Positions 53,828 to 63,776 of a stretch of DNA of 64,000 nt are shown here, piece by piece (the first letter of the stretch is position 1; every line of letters starts with the position of its first letter). The DNA comes from Vibrio splendidus (GTDB lineage: Bacteria; Pseudomonadota; Gammaproteobacteria; Enterobacterales; Vibrionaceae), in contig NZ_MCUN01000013.1 in assembly GCF_002873455.1 (NCBI RefSeq), positions 1 through 64,000 on the forward strand, given 5' to 3'. The notes below the pieces were generated by a model. That model was not told the DNA's origin and ran no database searches. It saw nothing but the letters and a program-made list of their open reading frames with translations. A program made the translations under genes and the position numbers.

Positions 53828-54358
53828 TTATTTCTCATTAATTTCATTGGCTTGACCTAAATTCCAAACCATTCCAGCATTGCACCAATCACCCATTTTT
53901 TCTTCAAACACAGTTAATGATTCTTTATTTGCTAACAGCTTGGGGTCAGAGTAAGCGTTCGCACAATATCTACGTAAATCTCTAGTCTCATCGCCGATAT
54001 TTCTTAATTGAGAGCCAGTTGCGTAAGCTACAAAGAGTGATAACGCAAAACATGCACTTGTAATTGAAGATAAAACTCCCTTAGTTGTATCAACCCCAAA
54101 CAAATATATGGAAAAACCGCCTAACAACGTAAACATGGCAGGTATGATGGCTCCAACTACTCCTACTCTACTCATCCCACCAGAAAATCCTGCGCAAGCA
54201 CCAATTACAGATACCCCAATTAACAAAACCAAAATTAGAGGCAAGGATGATAGTTCTTTATTCTTCCAACAAATAATTGAAGAAAATATCATAGTAATAA
54301 AAACAGATATAAACACCGTAAAGGCAAAATAGTTTAGTAAAACAAATAACCAATTCAT
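53828..54358 (-). CDS. Membrane protein of unknown function, third gene of a putative operon
   Basis: A 176-residue protein with four to five hydrophobic segments (about residues 5-30, 42-60, 68-92, 100-120) and a soluble Cys-containing C-terminus (LRRYCANAYSDP ... GDWCNAGMVWN). The ATG at 54358 has a ggagtaacc ribosome site that overlaps the stop codon of the upstream gene, so translation is coupled. DNA here is AT-richer than flanking core genes, suggesting acquisition. No family recognised. Confidence 0.65.
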   Translation of the reverse strand: MNWLFVLLNYFAFTVFISVFITMIFSSIICWKNKELSSLPLILVLLIGVSVIGACAGFSGGMSRVGVVGAIIPAMFTLLGGFSIYLFGVDTTKGVLSSITSACFALSLFVAYATGSQLRNIGDETRDLRRYCANAYSDPKLLANKESLTVFEEKMGDWCNAGMVWNLGQANEINEK

Positions 54359-54365
54359 TCCTAGG

Positions 54366-54743
54366 TTACTCCTTTGAAGAGAAATAATATATTGTTGCTT
54401 TATCAAAATATTTAAGATCTGGATGAACATCTATAATAGACTTATCAATTTGATATAGCGTTGAATTAGGTAGCTCCACCTCTCTAGACTCAGTATCAAG
54501 TATCGATTGCAGGTTTTTGTCAGAATAAAATGTAACTGAATTATTCTTATCCTTAATTAAGATAAGACTTTCATCTTTTTGGATTTCAGTCAAAACCGGT
54601 ACCATTGGTACAGGCATAAACACACCAATCGGTGGTCCCACTGGGTTCTTAGGAGGAGTACAGTGGAAAGGACCAATAGGACATGCATATGCATAATTAG
54701 AAGAAAAAATTGCAAACAAAGACAGATATAAAGCATTTTTCAT
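54366..54743 (-). CDS. Small exported protein of unknown function
   Basis: A 125-residue protein with a signal peptide (residues 1-20, cut near AYA). The mature start CPIGPFHCTPPKNPVGPP is proline-rich with two Cys. Its first Cys could suggest a lipobox, but YACP lacks the usual Leu at -3. The rest is soluble with a beta-rich look. It sits between an alpha/beta-hydrolase gene and a membrane protein gene in one direction, 73 bp and 7 bp apart. No family recognised. Confidence 0.6.
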   Translation of the reverse strand: MKNALYLSLFAIFSSNYAYACPIGPFHCTPPKNPVGPPIGVFMPVPMVPVLTEIQKDESLILIKDKNNSVTFYSDKNLQSILDTESREVELPNSTLYQIDKSIIDVHPDLKYFDKATIYYFSSKE

Positions 54744-54816
54744 CGTTCTATTCCTTTGCGTAATTTAGATAAATTTAACTAAGTAAAGTTCTCACCGATT
54801 AAATTTGATGTACAAA

Positions 54817-55776
54817 CTAAAGGATATGTTTTCGATTGACTTTATCATCAACCGTAACTCTACCTGTTTTAATCGATTGATATAAGTGTTCAAAAACCAA
54901 ACCAGGATTACCATTTTTGTCATCTAAAAAATACGAGTGTCCTTTCGGATTATCATACATACTATTTAAATCATCGCAGTCAATAGAATAAACATTTGAT
55001 TGTACTTTTCTGATATCTTCGGGACCGCTATGTCCAAGCCTTCTGGATGCCACTTTATTCTTTAAATTTGAAATCTTACTTGCTCGCAAAGCCAAATCAT
55101 CTGCTGCATAATAGACCGAAACATTACGTGATGATTGGCTAATTAATTGCCCTTTATGACCCCTCTCAAGTGACTCATTAACTATGTCTGGCGCCATCAA
55201 TATAGTATTACGAAATAAAAGTGGTGTACCATTCGCTAAATCATACCTATCCCATAACGTTAACGTTTGACGAAGAACTCTATTACCCATAGAGTGTGCT
55301 AAAATATTAATTCTTTTAAGACAAGGGTCATTTTCAGGTTGTTCAGACCGCCACTTCATAAAAAACTCTAATGCACGAGAAAGTGAAAATGCACTCATAT
55401 CTGCAGACTTTTGGTCATCCCAATAGTCTTTAACAATACCGATATCATTATCACAAGGCCAAATAACAGGAACAACTTGAACCAAATTTTCATCTTTTTT
55501 ATCAAACAATTTTTGTAGTTTTTCTGTGCGAGGAAATATATCAGGCTCAGGCTGGTTTGAAAAACCGTGAATATAGAAAAGAATTTGATCCTTTGGACTT
55601 TTTTTCAGTTCATAAAGCCACTTTAGATGCCCGATTTCGGTGTAATCGCCTTCTTTATTTCTAAGGCAACAATAGAGTGAATTCGACGGTGCTGATTTTT
55701 TTAAGTCAAATTGAAACTTCCGATCTATCTTTGTTCGTATTGAGCCTTGCGGTTCTCGGTTAGTGATAAATAACAT
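54817..55776 (-). CDS. DUF900-type alpha/beta hydrolase, first gene of a putative operon
   Basis: A 319-residue cytosolic alpha/beta hydrolase of the DUF900/lipase-like group. The oxyanion strand ends FYIHGFSN (His70), the nucleophile Ser162 is in LAHSMGNRVLRQ, and YAADDLALR and KGHSYFL supply probable Asp and His. It opens with MLFITNREPQGS, typical of this group. Two small genes follow in the same direction: an exported protein and a membrane protein. This hydrolase, exported and membrane combination on a variable block could be an envelope or defence module, but that is only inference. Confidence 0.78.
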   Translation of the reverse strand: MLFITNREPQGSIRTKIDRKFQFDLKKSAPSNSLYCCLRNKEGDYTEIGHLKWLYELKKSPKDQILFYIHGFSNQPEPDIFPRTEKLQKLFDKKDENLVQVVPVIWPCDNDIGIVKDYWDDQKSADMSAFSLSRALEFFMKWRSEQPENDPCLKRINILAHSMGNRVLRQTLTLWDRYDLANGTPLLFRNTILMAPDIVNESLERGHKGQLISQSSRNVSVYYAADDLALRASKISNLKNKVASRRLGHSGPEDIRKVQSNVYSIDCDDLNSMYDNPKGHSYFLDDKNGNPGLVFEHLYQSIKTGRVTVDDKVNRKHIL

Positions 55777-55923
55777 TAGATATTCCTCAAATTCGAACGG
55801 CGGCGTTGATAATACACCACTTTATTATTCACCCAGCTTATTATTAAAGCAGTAGCATAAAAACAAAGCGTGATAAAGATCTCATATAGAAGAAGATATT
55901 TTCGTTTTGGTGATATGAACAAA

Positions 55924-55947
55924 AAGGCCTCGCAATCGCGAGGCCTT
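55924..55947 (-). terminator. Hydrolase-relic terminator, copy 3
   Basis: Stem aaggcctcg / cgaggcctt followed on the minus strand by TTTTT. Same unit as copies 1, 2 and 4. Confidence 0.8.
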
Positions 55948-56115
55948 AGTTTTATCTATAGAATGATTACAACCGCCCTACTTCACTGACTGCACCGCTT
56001 TCATCAACGTTGTGTTGAATTGCTGTTATTGCTCAAGCATTGGGAAGAGACCTGAGTCTTCAATGTAGTAAATGTTGTAGTCCTTGATGTGTTTCTTGTT
56101 CGCTCCCAAATCTAT
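55948..56115 (-). pseudogene. Alpha/beta-hydrolase 3'-end relic, copy 3
   Basis: About 165 bp match the C-terminal end of the hydrolase gene at 56579-56745 at about nine in ten positions by eye. It is the youngest-looking relic. It ends abruptly within the coding sequence. A direct repeat of about 190 bp (terminator plus gene end) thus flanks the 440 bp between it and the larger copy. Confidence 0.85.
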
Positions 56116-56185
56116 CAACCTAAAAATTTCCTGCTAAAAAGGTAGAAAAGTTTATGGTATTTTTTAGATAAAGTTGAGAATCGAT

Positions 56186-56299
56186 ATGTCATTACAGAAA
56201 AAACAATCCAAAGTATCACTGAACATCAAAATCTCATCAGACTTAGATGTTCGTCTTAAACGAGCGAGAAAAGCAGCGCGTGAACAGGGCTTAATATAG
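56186..56299 (+). pseudogene. Truncated ribbon-helix-helix (antitoxin-like) gene
   Basis: Thirty-seven codons encode MSLQKKQSKVSLNIKISSDL then DVRLKRARKAAREQGLI, like the N-terminal ribbon-helix-helix of small antitoxins or plasmid regulators. Adding one A at the TTAATATAG end restores an open frame (GLNIDKMMKSMD) that runs 10 more codons, so a one-base deletion probably truncated it. No toxin gene is beside it. It lies inside the segment between hydrolase copies 3 and 4. Confidence 0.5.
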
Positions 56300-56385
56300 A
56301 TAAAATGATGAAATCAATGGATTAATCAGAACACTAACGTATTGATTAAAATGAATTTAAAAAATGACAAAGCATGGAGATGATT

Positions 56386-56508
56386 ATGGGCACAATAATT
56401 GGACTGTTAATTTTGGCTGGTATCAGTGTATTCCTAAAGCGTCAAACGGGACTTCATTTGCATGAGTGGATTACAAAAAAATATAAAGAATCTCAAGACA
56501 AAAAGTAA
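56386..56508 (+). CDS. Very small membrane protein
   Basis: A 40-residue protein: one membrane helix (MGTIIGLLILAGISVFL) followed by a basic soluble tail (HEWITKKYKESQDKK). A ggag site seven bases before the ATG supports translation. It is the only intact gene between hydrolase copies 3 and 4. The size and the hydrophobic-then-basic layout recall type I toxin peptides, but no antisense RNA was identified, so function is open. Confidence 0.5.
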   Translation: MGTIIGLLILAGISVFLKRQTGLHLHEWITKKYKESQDKK

Positions 56509-56554
56509 TGGACTCTATCAGATTGACAGGCTCCATCGATTTAACTTAAAAACT

Positions 56555-56578
56555 AAGGCCCTGCAATCTCGAGGCCTT
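56555..56578 (-). terminator. Hydrolase terminator, copy 4
   Basis: A decayed version of the same hairpin (aaggccctgc ... tcgaggcctt) directly after the hydrolase gene, its native position. Confidence 0.6.
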
Positions 56579-56608
56579 AGTTTTATCTATAGAATGATTA
56601 CAACCTCC

Positions 56609-57481
56609 CTACTTCACTGACTGAACCGCTTTCAGCAACGTTGTGTTGAACTGCTGTGGTTGCTCTAGCATTGGGAAGTGGCCTGAGTCTTCAATGTAGT
56701 AAATGCTGTAGTCCTTGATGTGTTTATGGTTCGCTTCCGAACCCGTTGGCCATAGGCGAGCGTTAACCAATATTACTGGCACATTCACGTTCTCATACAC
56801 ACGGTGGGCTTCGCCTGTCACGTATTGGCCTAGATAATAGCGGAACTGGTTTATCGCGATTACTGGCGGTGCTGATGCCATGTCTTGCGTTACCCAGTAA
56901 AGTAAATCTGCGTCTACGTCTTTTAGTAGAGAGTCTTTCACGAACGCAGTGATACCCGCTTGGAAGTCTGCTTCAAACGGTTTGGTCATTGCATTTAGGT
57001 CGCTTTATGAAACCGCTAGTGCGACGTTCTGCGATGTATCGACACCAATAATGCCTTTCACTCTTTTCGGCATCAGTTTAGCGGCTTCTGCAATCACACC
57101 ACCCGCCATGGAATGGCCGACTAAGATGACGGATTCGAGTTGTTCTTTCTCGATCACCGCTCTGATGTCTTCAGCGAACGCAACCATGGTGTACTCTTCA
57201 CGGTCGAACGATGAATTACCGTGCCCTGCTAAGTCCATGGTGATCACTTGGTACTGCTTTGAAAACTCACTCACTTGGTTTTGCCAAAGCCTGCTGTCTA
57301 AGCTCCAACCGTGAATGAAGATCAGCGCAATATCCCCAATTCCACTTTTGCCATACGCAATTTGCTCACCATCGTGAGATATCGCGATACCATATTTAAC
57401 CGTTGAATCATGAGCCATGGCATTCATGCTACCAAGTGCCATGAATACCAAGAGTGTGATGTTTAAAATTAAACGTTTCAT
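56609..57481 (-). pseudogene. Secreted alpha/beta hydrolase gene with in-frame nonsense codon
   Basis: A signal-peptide-bearing alpha/beta hydrolase of 290 codons. The N-terminal 158 residues include signal MKRLILNITLLVFMALGSMN, oxyanion HGWSLDSRLW and nucleophile Ser in LVGHSMAGG. A TAA at 57005-57007 then interrupts the frame, which continues in phase for 127 codons to GHFPMLEQP with the catalytic His. The relic at 53445-53800 has CAA at the same position, so a single C-to-T change inactivated the gene. The N-terminal part may still be made. It is the parent of the three relics. Confidence 0.85.
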
Positions 57482-57777
57482 AGTGTCTCTCTGCTTACTT
57501 TGGAGGGAACACAGAAAGCGCCCCTCTCAATCAATATAGCCACTATAAAGTGTGAAGCTTTAGACGGGTCAAGGGTGATTTAGATAAACACCTCTCCCGT
57601 GCTTGGTAACTTAACCAACTCATTTCTGCCCCACGAGATTCTTGACCACTTTCTCATGTAAGTTCTTGACCAATTTTTCCTATTAGCAGAGTATGAACTT
57701 AGTTGAGCACTTTGTGAAAATACGATTTAGCCAATGTCTGCCGAAAAGACACTGTTAGAATTTCGAGGTTAATATTG

Positions 57778-58653
57778 ATGAAGAATCCATCATCCTTTTT
57801 CAAATTTGTATCATTTGAACGAAAAGATATCTTAGAAAACGGACAGATTAGATTTGCTCCAATTGGTGAATTTAATGACCCCTTTGAACTTGAGCCTGTC
57901 ATCACGCCACTTTCTCGTAGATATATTGAGTGGGTATTAAGTTTACCGGAAGAAGATTTGAATAATATTCAATTTTCTGATGAAGATAGAAGCTACTCTT
58001 CAGAGAGAGAATCTCATTTGGATGAGTATCAAAAAATATATAAGGATAAGGTAAAAAATTACGGTGTTCTTAGCTTGACTTCAAACCCTAACGTGAATCC
58101 ATTGTTGTCAGTTTATGTGCCTGAAAAAAAAGATCCAAGAACTAATATATTGATGTGGTCTCACTATGCAAATTCACATAGCGGGTTTGTTATTGAGTTT
58201 GGTAGTGACTTTATCTCTGGTATAGAGGTTGAAAAGGTTGAGTATAGCGATAGTAGAGATTTCCTGACGTACGAAGATATTGATGAAGACAACTTTCACA
58301 GGGTATTTTATAAAAAGTCAGAGGAGTGGGGTTATGAACAAGAATACAGAGCAGTATTACCATTGAGCGAGGCTTCAGAAGTTAAAGATGGAAAGTTTCA
58401 TTTGTTTAACTATAACAAAAAAAGCATTAGATCAATTACATTTGGTTGCGCAATGGATGAAGATAAAAAACAAGAGATAATCGACTTAATCGAGGGCGAT
58501 GACGCTTTCGATTTTGTTCAGTTCAATCATGCACTATTGAATGACGATGATTTCTGCCTACAGTTTTATCATACTTCAGGTGGGTGGACTAATAATCCAG
58601 CTCCGTTCGGATTTAAATCATTTAGACAAATACCCCAACAAAAAGAATTCTAA
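57778..58653 (+). CDS. DUF2971-family protein
   Basis: A 291-residue cytosolic protein of the DUF2971 family: FFKFVSFERKDILENGQIRF with FAPIGEFNDPFE at the N-terminus, LSLTSNPNVNPLL, the signature MWSHYANSHSGFVIEFG in the centre, and EWGYEQEYRAVL later. The family has no known activity; the conserved WSHYA..H.G block is suggestive of a catalytic or ligand site. It is often in variable genome regions. The gagg site before the ATG at 57778 is good. AT-rich composition and position beside pheT mark it as recently acquired. Confidence 0.85.
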   Translation: MKNPSSFFKFVSFERKDILENGQIRFAPIGEFNDPFELEPVITPLSRRYIEWVLSLPEEDLNNIQFSDEDRSYSSERESHLDEYQKIYKDKVKNYGVLSLTSNPNVNPLLSVYVPEKKDPRTNILMWSHYANSHSGFVIEFGSDFISGIEVEKVEYSDSRDFLTYEDIDEDNFHRVFYKKSEEWGYEQEYRAVLPLSEASEVKDGKFHLFNYNKKSIRSITFGCAMDEDKKQEIIDLIEGDDAFDFVQFNHALLNDDDFCLQFYHTSGGWTNNPAPFGFKSFRQIPQQKEF

Positions 58654-58768
58654 CAAACGAGTATGGTCTAAAAATACTTTTCCTAATCTGACAGAAACAC
58701 TATAGAACATCAGTTCTAAAACGTTTCTGTCCAATAATGAGTTAGCATCCGTTTCCTGATTTAAAAAA

Positions 58769-58784
58769 GCCTCGCATGCGAGGC
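58769..58784 (-). terminator. Terminator of pheST
   Basis: Perfect stem gcctcgc / gcgaggc with two-base loop, followed on the minus strand by TTTTTT, 29 bp after the pheT stop codon. It shares the aggcctcgc stem with the hydrolase terminators. Confidence 0.92.
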
Positions 58785-58812
58785 CTTTGATTTTTCTATC
58801 TATCAGAAGAGA

Positions 58813-61218
58813 TTAGTCGCGAAGTGCTGCGCCGAATTTCTCTGAGATTGAAGCTACGATAGCATCTACTGAACCAGCGATGTCTGCATCTTCAAGTGTG
58901 CGCTCTACAGACTGTAGGCTAAGTGCGATTGCTAGGCTCTTCTTACCTTCTTCAACGCCTTGACCAACGTATACGTCGAACAGTTTAGCGCCTGTTAGGA
59001 ATTCGCCACCAGCTGCGATACACGCTTCTACGATGTCACCAGAAGCGACTGCTTCGTCAACAACTACTGCGATATCACGACGGTTTGCAGGGAACTTAGA
59101 TACTGCTACTGCTTCTGGAAGCACGCGAGTGTTGATAGCTGCCCATTCGATTTCGAATACGATAGTACGGCCGTTAAGACCAAACTTACGCTCTAGTTCT
59201 GGGTGAACAGTACCAATGATACCCACTTCTTTGCCGTCTACTACGATAGCCGCAGTTTGACCTGGGTGAAGTGCTGGGTGCTTAGCAGATTTGAAGCTGT
59301 ATGCGATTTCGTTTGCTGAAAGCTCAAGAACGGCTTCTAGGTCACCTTTAAGATCGAAGAAATCTACAGTGTTAGTTGCAATGTCCCAGTGCTCTTCGCC
59401 ACGTGTACCAGAGATAACGCCCGCAAGCATCATTTCTTGGCGCATGCCGTTTTCAGCTGTTGCTTCAGGGATGAAACGTAGGCCTGATTCGAATAGACGA
59501 ACGCGAGACTGTTGACGCTTCTGGTTGTGAACAACTGTATTTAGTAGACCTTGGATTAGGCCAAGACGCATTGCTGACATATCCGCAGAGATTGGGAATG
59601 GCAGGATTAGCGGCTCAACACCAGGTACAACAAGCTTTTGCTGTTCTGGTTCTACGAAGCTGTATGTGATTGCTTCGTGGTAGCCACGGTCTACAAGAAG
59701 GTCACGAACGCGCTTAAGCGGTTGGTTAGCTTCTTTGTGGTCATTCATTTTAAGTGCCGCTTTAGGCGCTTGGTTTGGAATGTTATCGTAACCGTAGATA
59801 CGACCTACTTCTTCAATTAGGTCTTGCTCGATTGCGATATCAAAACGCCAAGATGGAGACGTTGCCGTCCAGCCAGCGTCTGTGCTTTCTGTATCTTCAA
59901 CAACAGTAACGTTACAACCTAGGCGAGTAAGAATTTCCACTACGTCTGTAGATGGGATTTCGTGACCTAGTAGGCTGTCTAGCTTAGCGCGACGTAGAGC
60001 AACTACGTTTGCTTTAGGAAGTGAAGCTTCAGATTCGCTGCCGTTTACTGGCGCAACTTCACCACCGCAGATTTCAACTAGAAGCTGTGTTGCACGCTCC
60101 ATTGCTGCTGCTTGAAGTGTTGAATCAACACCACGTTCGAAACGTAGAGAAGAATCAGTGTGAAGGCCGTAAGCACGTGCGCGACCACGGATGTGATCCG
60201 GTGCGAAGAATGCAGCTTCAAGAAGTACGTCTGTTGTTTCAGTAGTAACACCTGAATCTTGACCGCCAAAGATGCCAGCGATTGCTAGTGCTTTGTTTTG
60301 GTCTGCGATAACAAGTGTGTTGCTGTTTAGTTCAGCTTCGTTGCCATCTAGAAGTGTTAGCTTTTCGCCCTGCTCTGCTAGACGAACCACGATACCGCCT
60401 TCGATCTTAGCTAGATCAAATGCGTGCATTGGTTGGCCTTGCTCTAGCATCACGTAGTTTGTGATGTCTACAACTGGGTCGATTGAACGGATACCACAAC
60501 GACGCAGTTTTTCTTGCATCCAGATTGGAGATTCTGCTTTCACGTTTACGTTCTTAACCACACGGCCAAGGTAACGTGGACAAGCATCCGTTGCTTTGAT
60601 TTCAACAGATACTGTGTCTTCGATGCTTGTTGCAACAGCTTCAACTGTTGGCTCTGTAACGTCTGCGCGGTTTAGTACGCCAACTTCACGAGCAAGGCCA
60701 CGGATGCTGAAGCAGTCTGCGCGGTTTGCTGTTAGGTCTACGTCGATAGTTACGTCGTTAAGCTCAAGAAGCTCACGAACGTCCATACCTAACGTTGTGC
60801 CTTCTGGCAGCTCAAGGATACCGTCAGACTCTACGTCGATACCTAGCTCAGAGAAAGAACAAAGCATGCCGTGCGATGGAACGCCACGTAGTTTTGCTTT
60901 CTTGATTTTGAAGTCACCAGGAAGTACTGCGCCAACTGTTGCTACTGCTACAGTTAGGCCAAGACGACAGTTAGATGCACCACAAACGATATCTAGCAGC
61001 TCTTCTTCGCCGATATCAATTTTAGTTACTTGTAGTTTGTCTGCGTCTGGGTGCTGACCGCACTCAACCACTTTACCTACTTTAACGCCGGTGAAAACAC
61101 CCGCAACAGGTTCTACATCGTCAACTTCCAAACCAGCCATAGTGATTTGGTGAGCTAGCTCTTCGCTGTTAATTGCAGGTTTAACCCACTCGCGTAGCCA
61201 AGATTCACTGAATTTCAT
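58813..61218 (-). CDS. pheT: Phenylalanyl-tRNA synthetase beta subunit
   Basis: An 801-residue subunit of the alpha2-beta2 enzyme that charges tRNA-Phe. Domains in order: N-terminal region and tRNA-binding OB domain (about 39-150, [10 protein letters not shown]), B3/4 editing domain (about 210-385, [17 protein letters not shown]), B5 (about 400-480), core, and C-terminal FDX-ACB (about 705-800, [14 protein letters not shown]). It follows pheS with an 18-bp gap, so the two share a transcript. Uninterrupted and full length. Confidence 0.97.
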   Translation of the reverse strand: MKFSESWLREWVKPAINSEELAHQITMAGLEVDDVEPVAGVFTGVKVGKVVECGQHPDADKLQVTKIDIGEEELLDIVCGASNCRLGLTVAVATVGAVLPGDFKIKKAKLRGVPSHGMLCSFSELGIDVESDGILELPEGTTLGMDVRELLELNDVTIDVDLTANRADCFSIRGLAREVGVLNRADVTEPTVEAVATSIEDTVSVEIKATDACPRYLGRVVKNVNVKAESPIWMQEKLRRCGIRSIDPVVDITNYVMLEQGQPMHAFDLAKIEGGIVVRLAEQGEKLTLLDGNEAELNSNTLVIADQNKALAIAGIFGGQDSGVTTETTDVLLEAAFFAPDHIRGRARAYGLHTDSSLRFERGVDSTLQAAAMERATQLLVEICGGEVAPVNGSESEASLPKANVVALRRAKLDSLLGHEIPSTDVVEILTRLGCNVTVVEDTESTDAGWTATSPSWRFDIAIEQDLIEEVGRIYGYDNIPNQAPKAALKMNDHKEANQPLKRVRDLLVDRGYHEAITYSFVEPEQQKLVVPGVEPLILPFPISADMSAMRLGLIQGLLNTVVHNQKRQQSRVRLFESGLRFIPEATAENGMRQEMMLAGVISGTRGEEHWDIATNTVDFFDLKGDLEAVLELSANEIAYSFKSAKHPALHPGQTAAIVVDGKEVGIIGTVHPELERKFGLNGRTIVFEIEWAAINTRVLPEAVAVSKFPANRRDIAVVVDEAVASGDIVEACIAAGGEFLTGAKLFDVYVGQGVEEGKKSLAIALSLQSVERTLEDADIAGSVDAIVASISEKFGAALRD

Positions 61219-61236
61219 AGTTTTGACTGCCCCGGA

Positions 61237-62322
<1,086 letters not shown>

Positions 62323-62385
62323 TTAAAAGAGCAAGTTATTGACTAAAAACACGGCAAATTTAACAGGATATTAATGAGGAGTAAG

Positions 62386-62417
62386 AAGAAGTGGAACAAT
62401 TACTGGTTCCACTTCTT
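62386..62417 (-). terminator. Terminator between hemerythrin-GGDEF gene and pheS
   Basis: Perfect 12-bp stem aagaagtggaac / gttccacttctt. It lies beyond the repeat array following the GGDEF gene and upstream of the pheS promoter, insulating pheS. Confidence 0.75.
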
Positions 62418-62426
62418 TATTTGGAG

Positions 62427-62676
62427 GCGAGCTAGGTTTTGGATTTAAAGCGGCTAGACTCTAGATTTAAAGTCGCTAGGTTCTAGATTTGAAGCGAGCG
62501 AAGCTCTAAAACTAAAGTGAACTGTGTTCTAAATCTGAAGTGAGTTATGTTCTAAATTAACAGCGAGCTACGTTCTAGACCTGACATGAACGGAGCTCTA
62601 AGTCTAAAGTGAACCGTGCTCTAAATCTGAATGGAACTGCTCTCTAGATTTTAAATGAACTGAGTTCGATATCTGA
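62427..62676. repeat. 22-23-bp minisatellite, about 11 copies, entering a coding region
   Basis: Eleven diverged units (gcgagctacgttctagacctgac, gtgaaccgtgctctaaatctgaa and similar) run through the 3' flank and into the last 24 codons of the GGDEF gene. Those codons, SNSVHLKSREQFHSDLEHGS, are therefore repeat-encoded. The array shows how a 3' repeat can move a stop codon and add a tail. Confidence 0.9.
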
Positions 62677-63776
62677 ATAGAACAAACGCTGTTTTTACCT
62701 GCGTTTTTCGCTAAATAAACAGACTCATCGGCGGCTTTGACTAACTCGTTAATTGAACCTAATTCTTGGGTTAGTTCGGCCACACCGACACTAATGCTGC
62801 CATTCCAAACTTGATTGCCAGTTTCAACCTGCAATTCAGACACTTTCTGTCGAGTTGCTTCAGCGATATGCATACCACCTTGAAGATCGGTATTTGGACA
62901 AATAACCAAGAACTCATCGCCCCCTAATCTGCAAACAATATCGTCATTGCGAAACGTGTTTTTCAGTTCACGCGAGAGGGTTTGTAGCACCAAATCACCT
63001 GCATCATGCCCGCAAGTGTCATTGATGCGCTTGAAGTGGTCGGCATCAATCATAATGCACACTAAAGGCGTGCCAAATTCTTTGGAGTCTTGCCAATGTA
63101 CCGCTAATTGTTTAAAGGCACAGCGACGGTTAGGCAAAGTGGTGAGTGAGTCTGTTAACGACAGCTCTTCGAGTTTCTTATTCGCTCGTTTTAATTCTGC
63201 CGTGCGCTCCTCGACTTTTTCTTCAAGTAACTGGTTGAACCGTAATAACTGTTTGTTGCGCTCAGAAACTTGTTCAAATAAGCCATTAAGAGCCGCTAAC
63301 AAAGGGACGGTTGAAGAGTCTTTCTGCTTTTCTTCTGCTTCATACGCTTGTCGAGGTGTCGCACCCTCTTCTATCGCGGCCATTTGTCGCGCCATATTTT
63401 GGTCGATACCAAGGATGTGATAAGCAAGCCAATGGATGAGGAAATCCAATAGCTGACGCGCCGACGACTGATCATCTTCTAAAATGAATGCTTGCATGCT
63501 GTAGATATCTCGCATAAACATTCGATGAACTTTGATGTGTTCTTCAATATGCAAGCCGTACACATTGCGCGCTCTCATCAAAGACTCTTCTTCTTCAAAG
63601 TGAAACTCGGCATAACGTGTAAGTTCAATCAAAGCGACGTTAATGTCATCGATAGAGATCGTATTCTCCGACAACAGGTTTCCGTAGTGGTTAATAAAAC
63701 CGACAAGGTATTGATGTTGGTCATCAACAACACCAATGCCGGTTTCAAAGTTCATATCCCAAGTGAAAGAATTCAT
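62604..63776 (-). CDS. Hemerythrin-GGDEF diguanylate cyclase
   Basis: A 390-residue cytosolic protein. An N-terminal bacteriohemerythrin (1-135) has diiron ligands in VVDDQHQYLV, FHFEEEESLM, EEHIKVHRMF and WLAYHILGID. A coiled coil (about 165-210) leads to a GGDEF domain (215-375) with intact RLGGDEF. Such proteins are oxygen- or redox-gated makers of cyclic di-GMP. The start at 63776 follows gaggg. The C-terminal 24 residues come from the minisatellite. No inhibitory RxxD site is obvious just before the active loop. Confidence 0.93.
   Translation of the reverse strand: MNSFTWDMNFETGIGVVDDQHQYLVGFINHYGNLLSENTISIDDINVALIELTRYAEFHFEEEESLMRARNVYGLHIEEHIKVHRMFMRDIYSMQAFILEDDQSSARQLLDFLIHWLAYHILGIDQNMARQMAAIEEGATPRQAYEAEEKQKDSSTVPLLAALNGLFEQVSERNKQLLRFNQLLEEKVEERTAELKRANKKLEELSLTDSLTTLPNRRCAFKQLAVHWQDSKEFGTPLVCIMIDADHFKRINDTCGHDAGDLVLQTLSRELKNTFRNDDIVCRLGGDEFLVICPNTDLQGGMHIAEATRQKVSELQVETGNQVWNGSISVGVAELTQELGSINELVKAADESVYLAKNAGKNSVCSIQISNSVHLKSREQFHSDLEHGSL

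Noticed and set aside
58650..58740. Integron attC site (starts taacaaacga as Vibrio repeats do).
   Set aside because: The matching end motif and the internal palindrome of attC are not present; the array at 49-57 kb uses hydrolase ends, not attC sites.
33094..58784. Repeated aaggcctcg hairpins as REP-type mobile elements.
   Set aside because: Each lies just after a gene end with a T-rich exit, so they are terminators; four are explained by duplication of one gene end.
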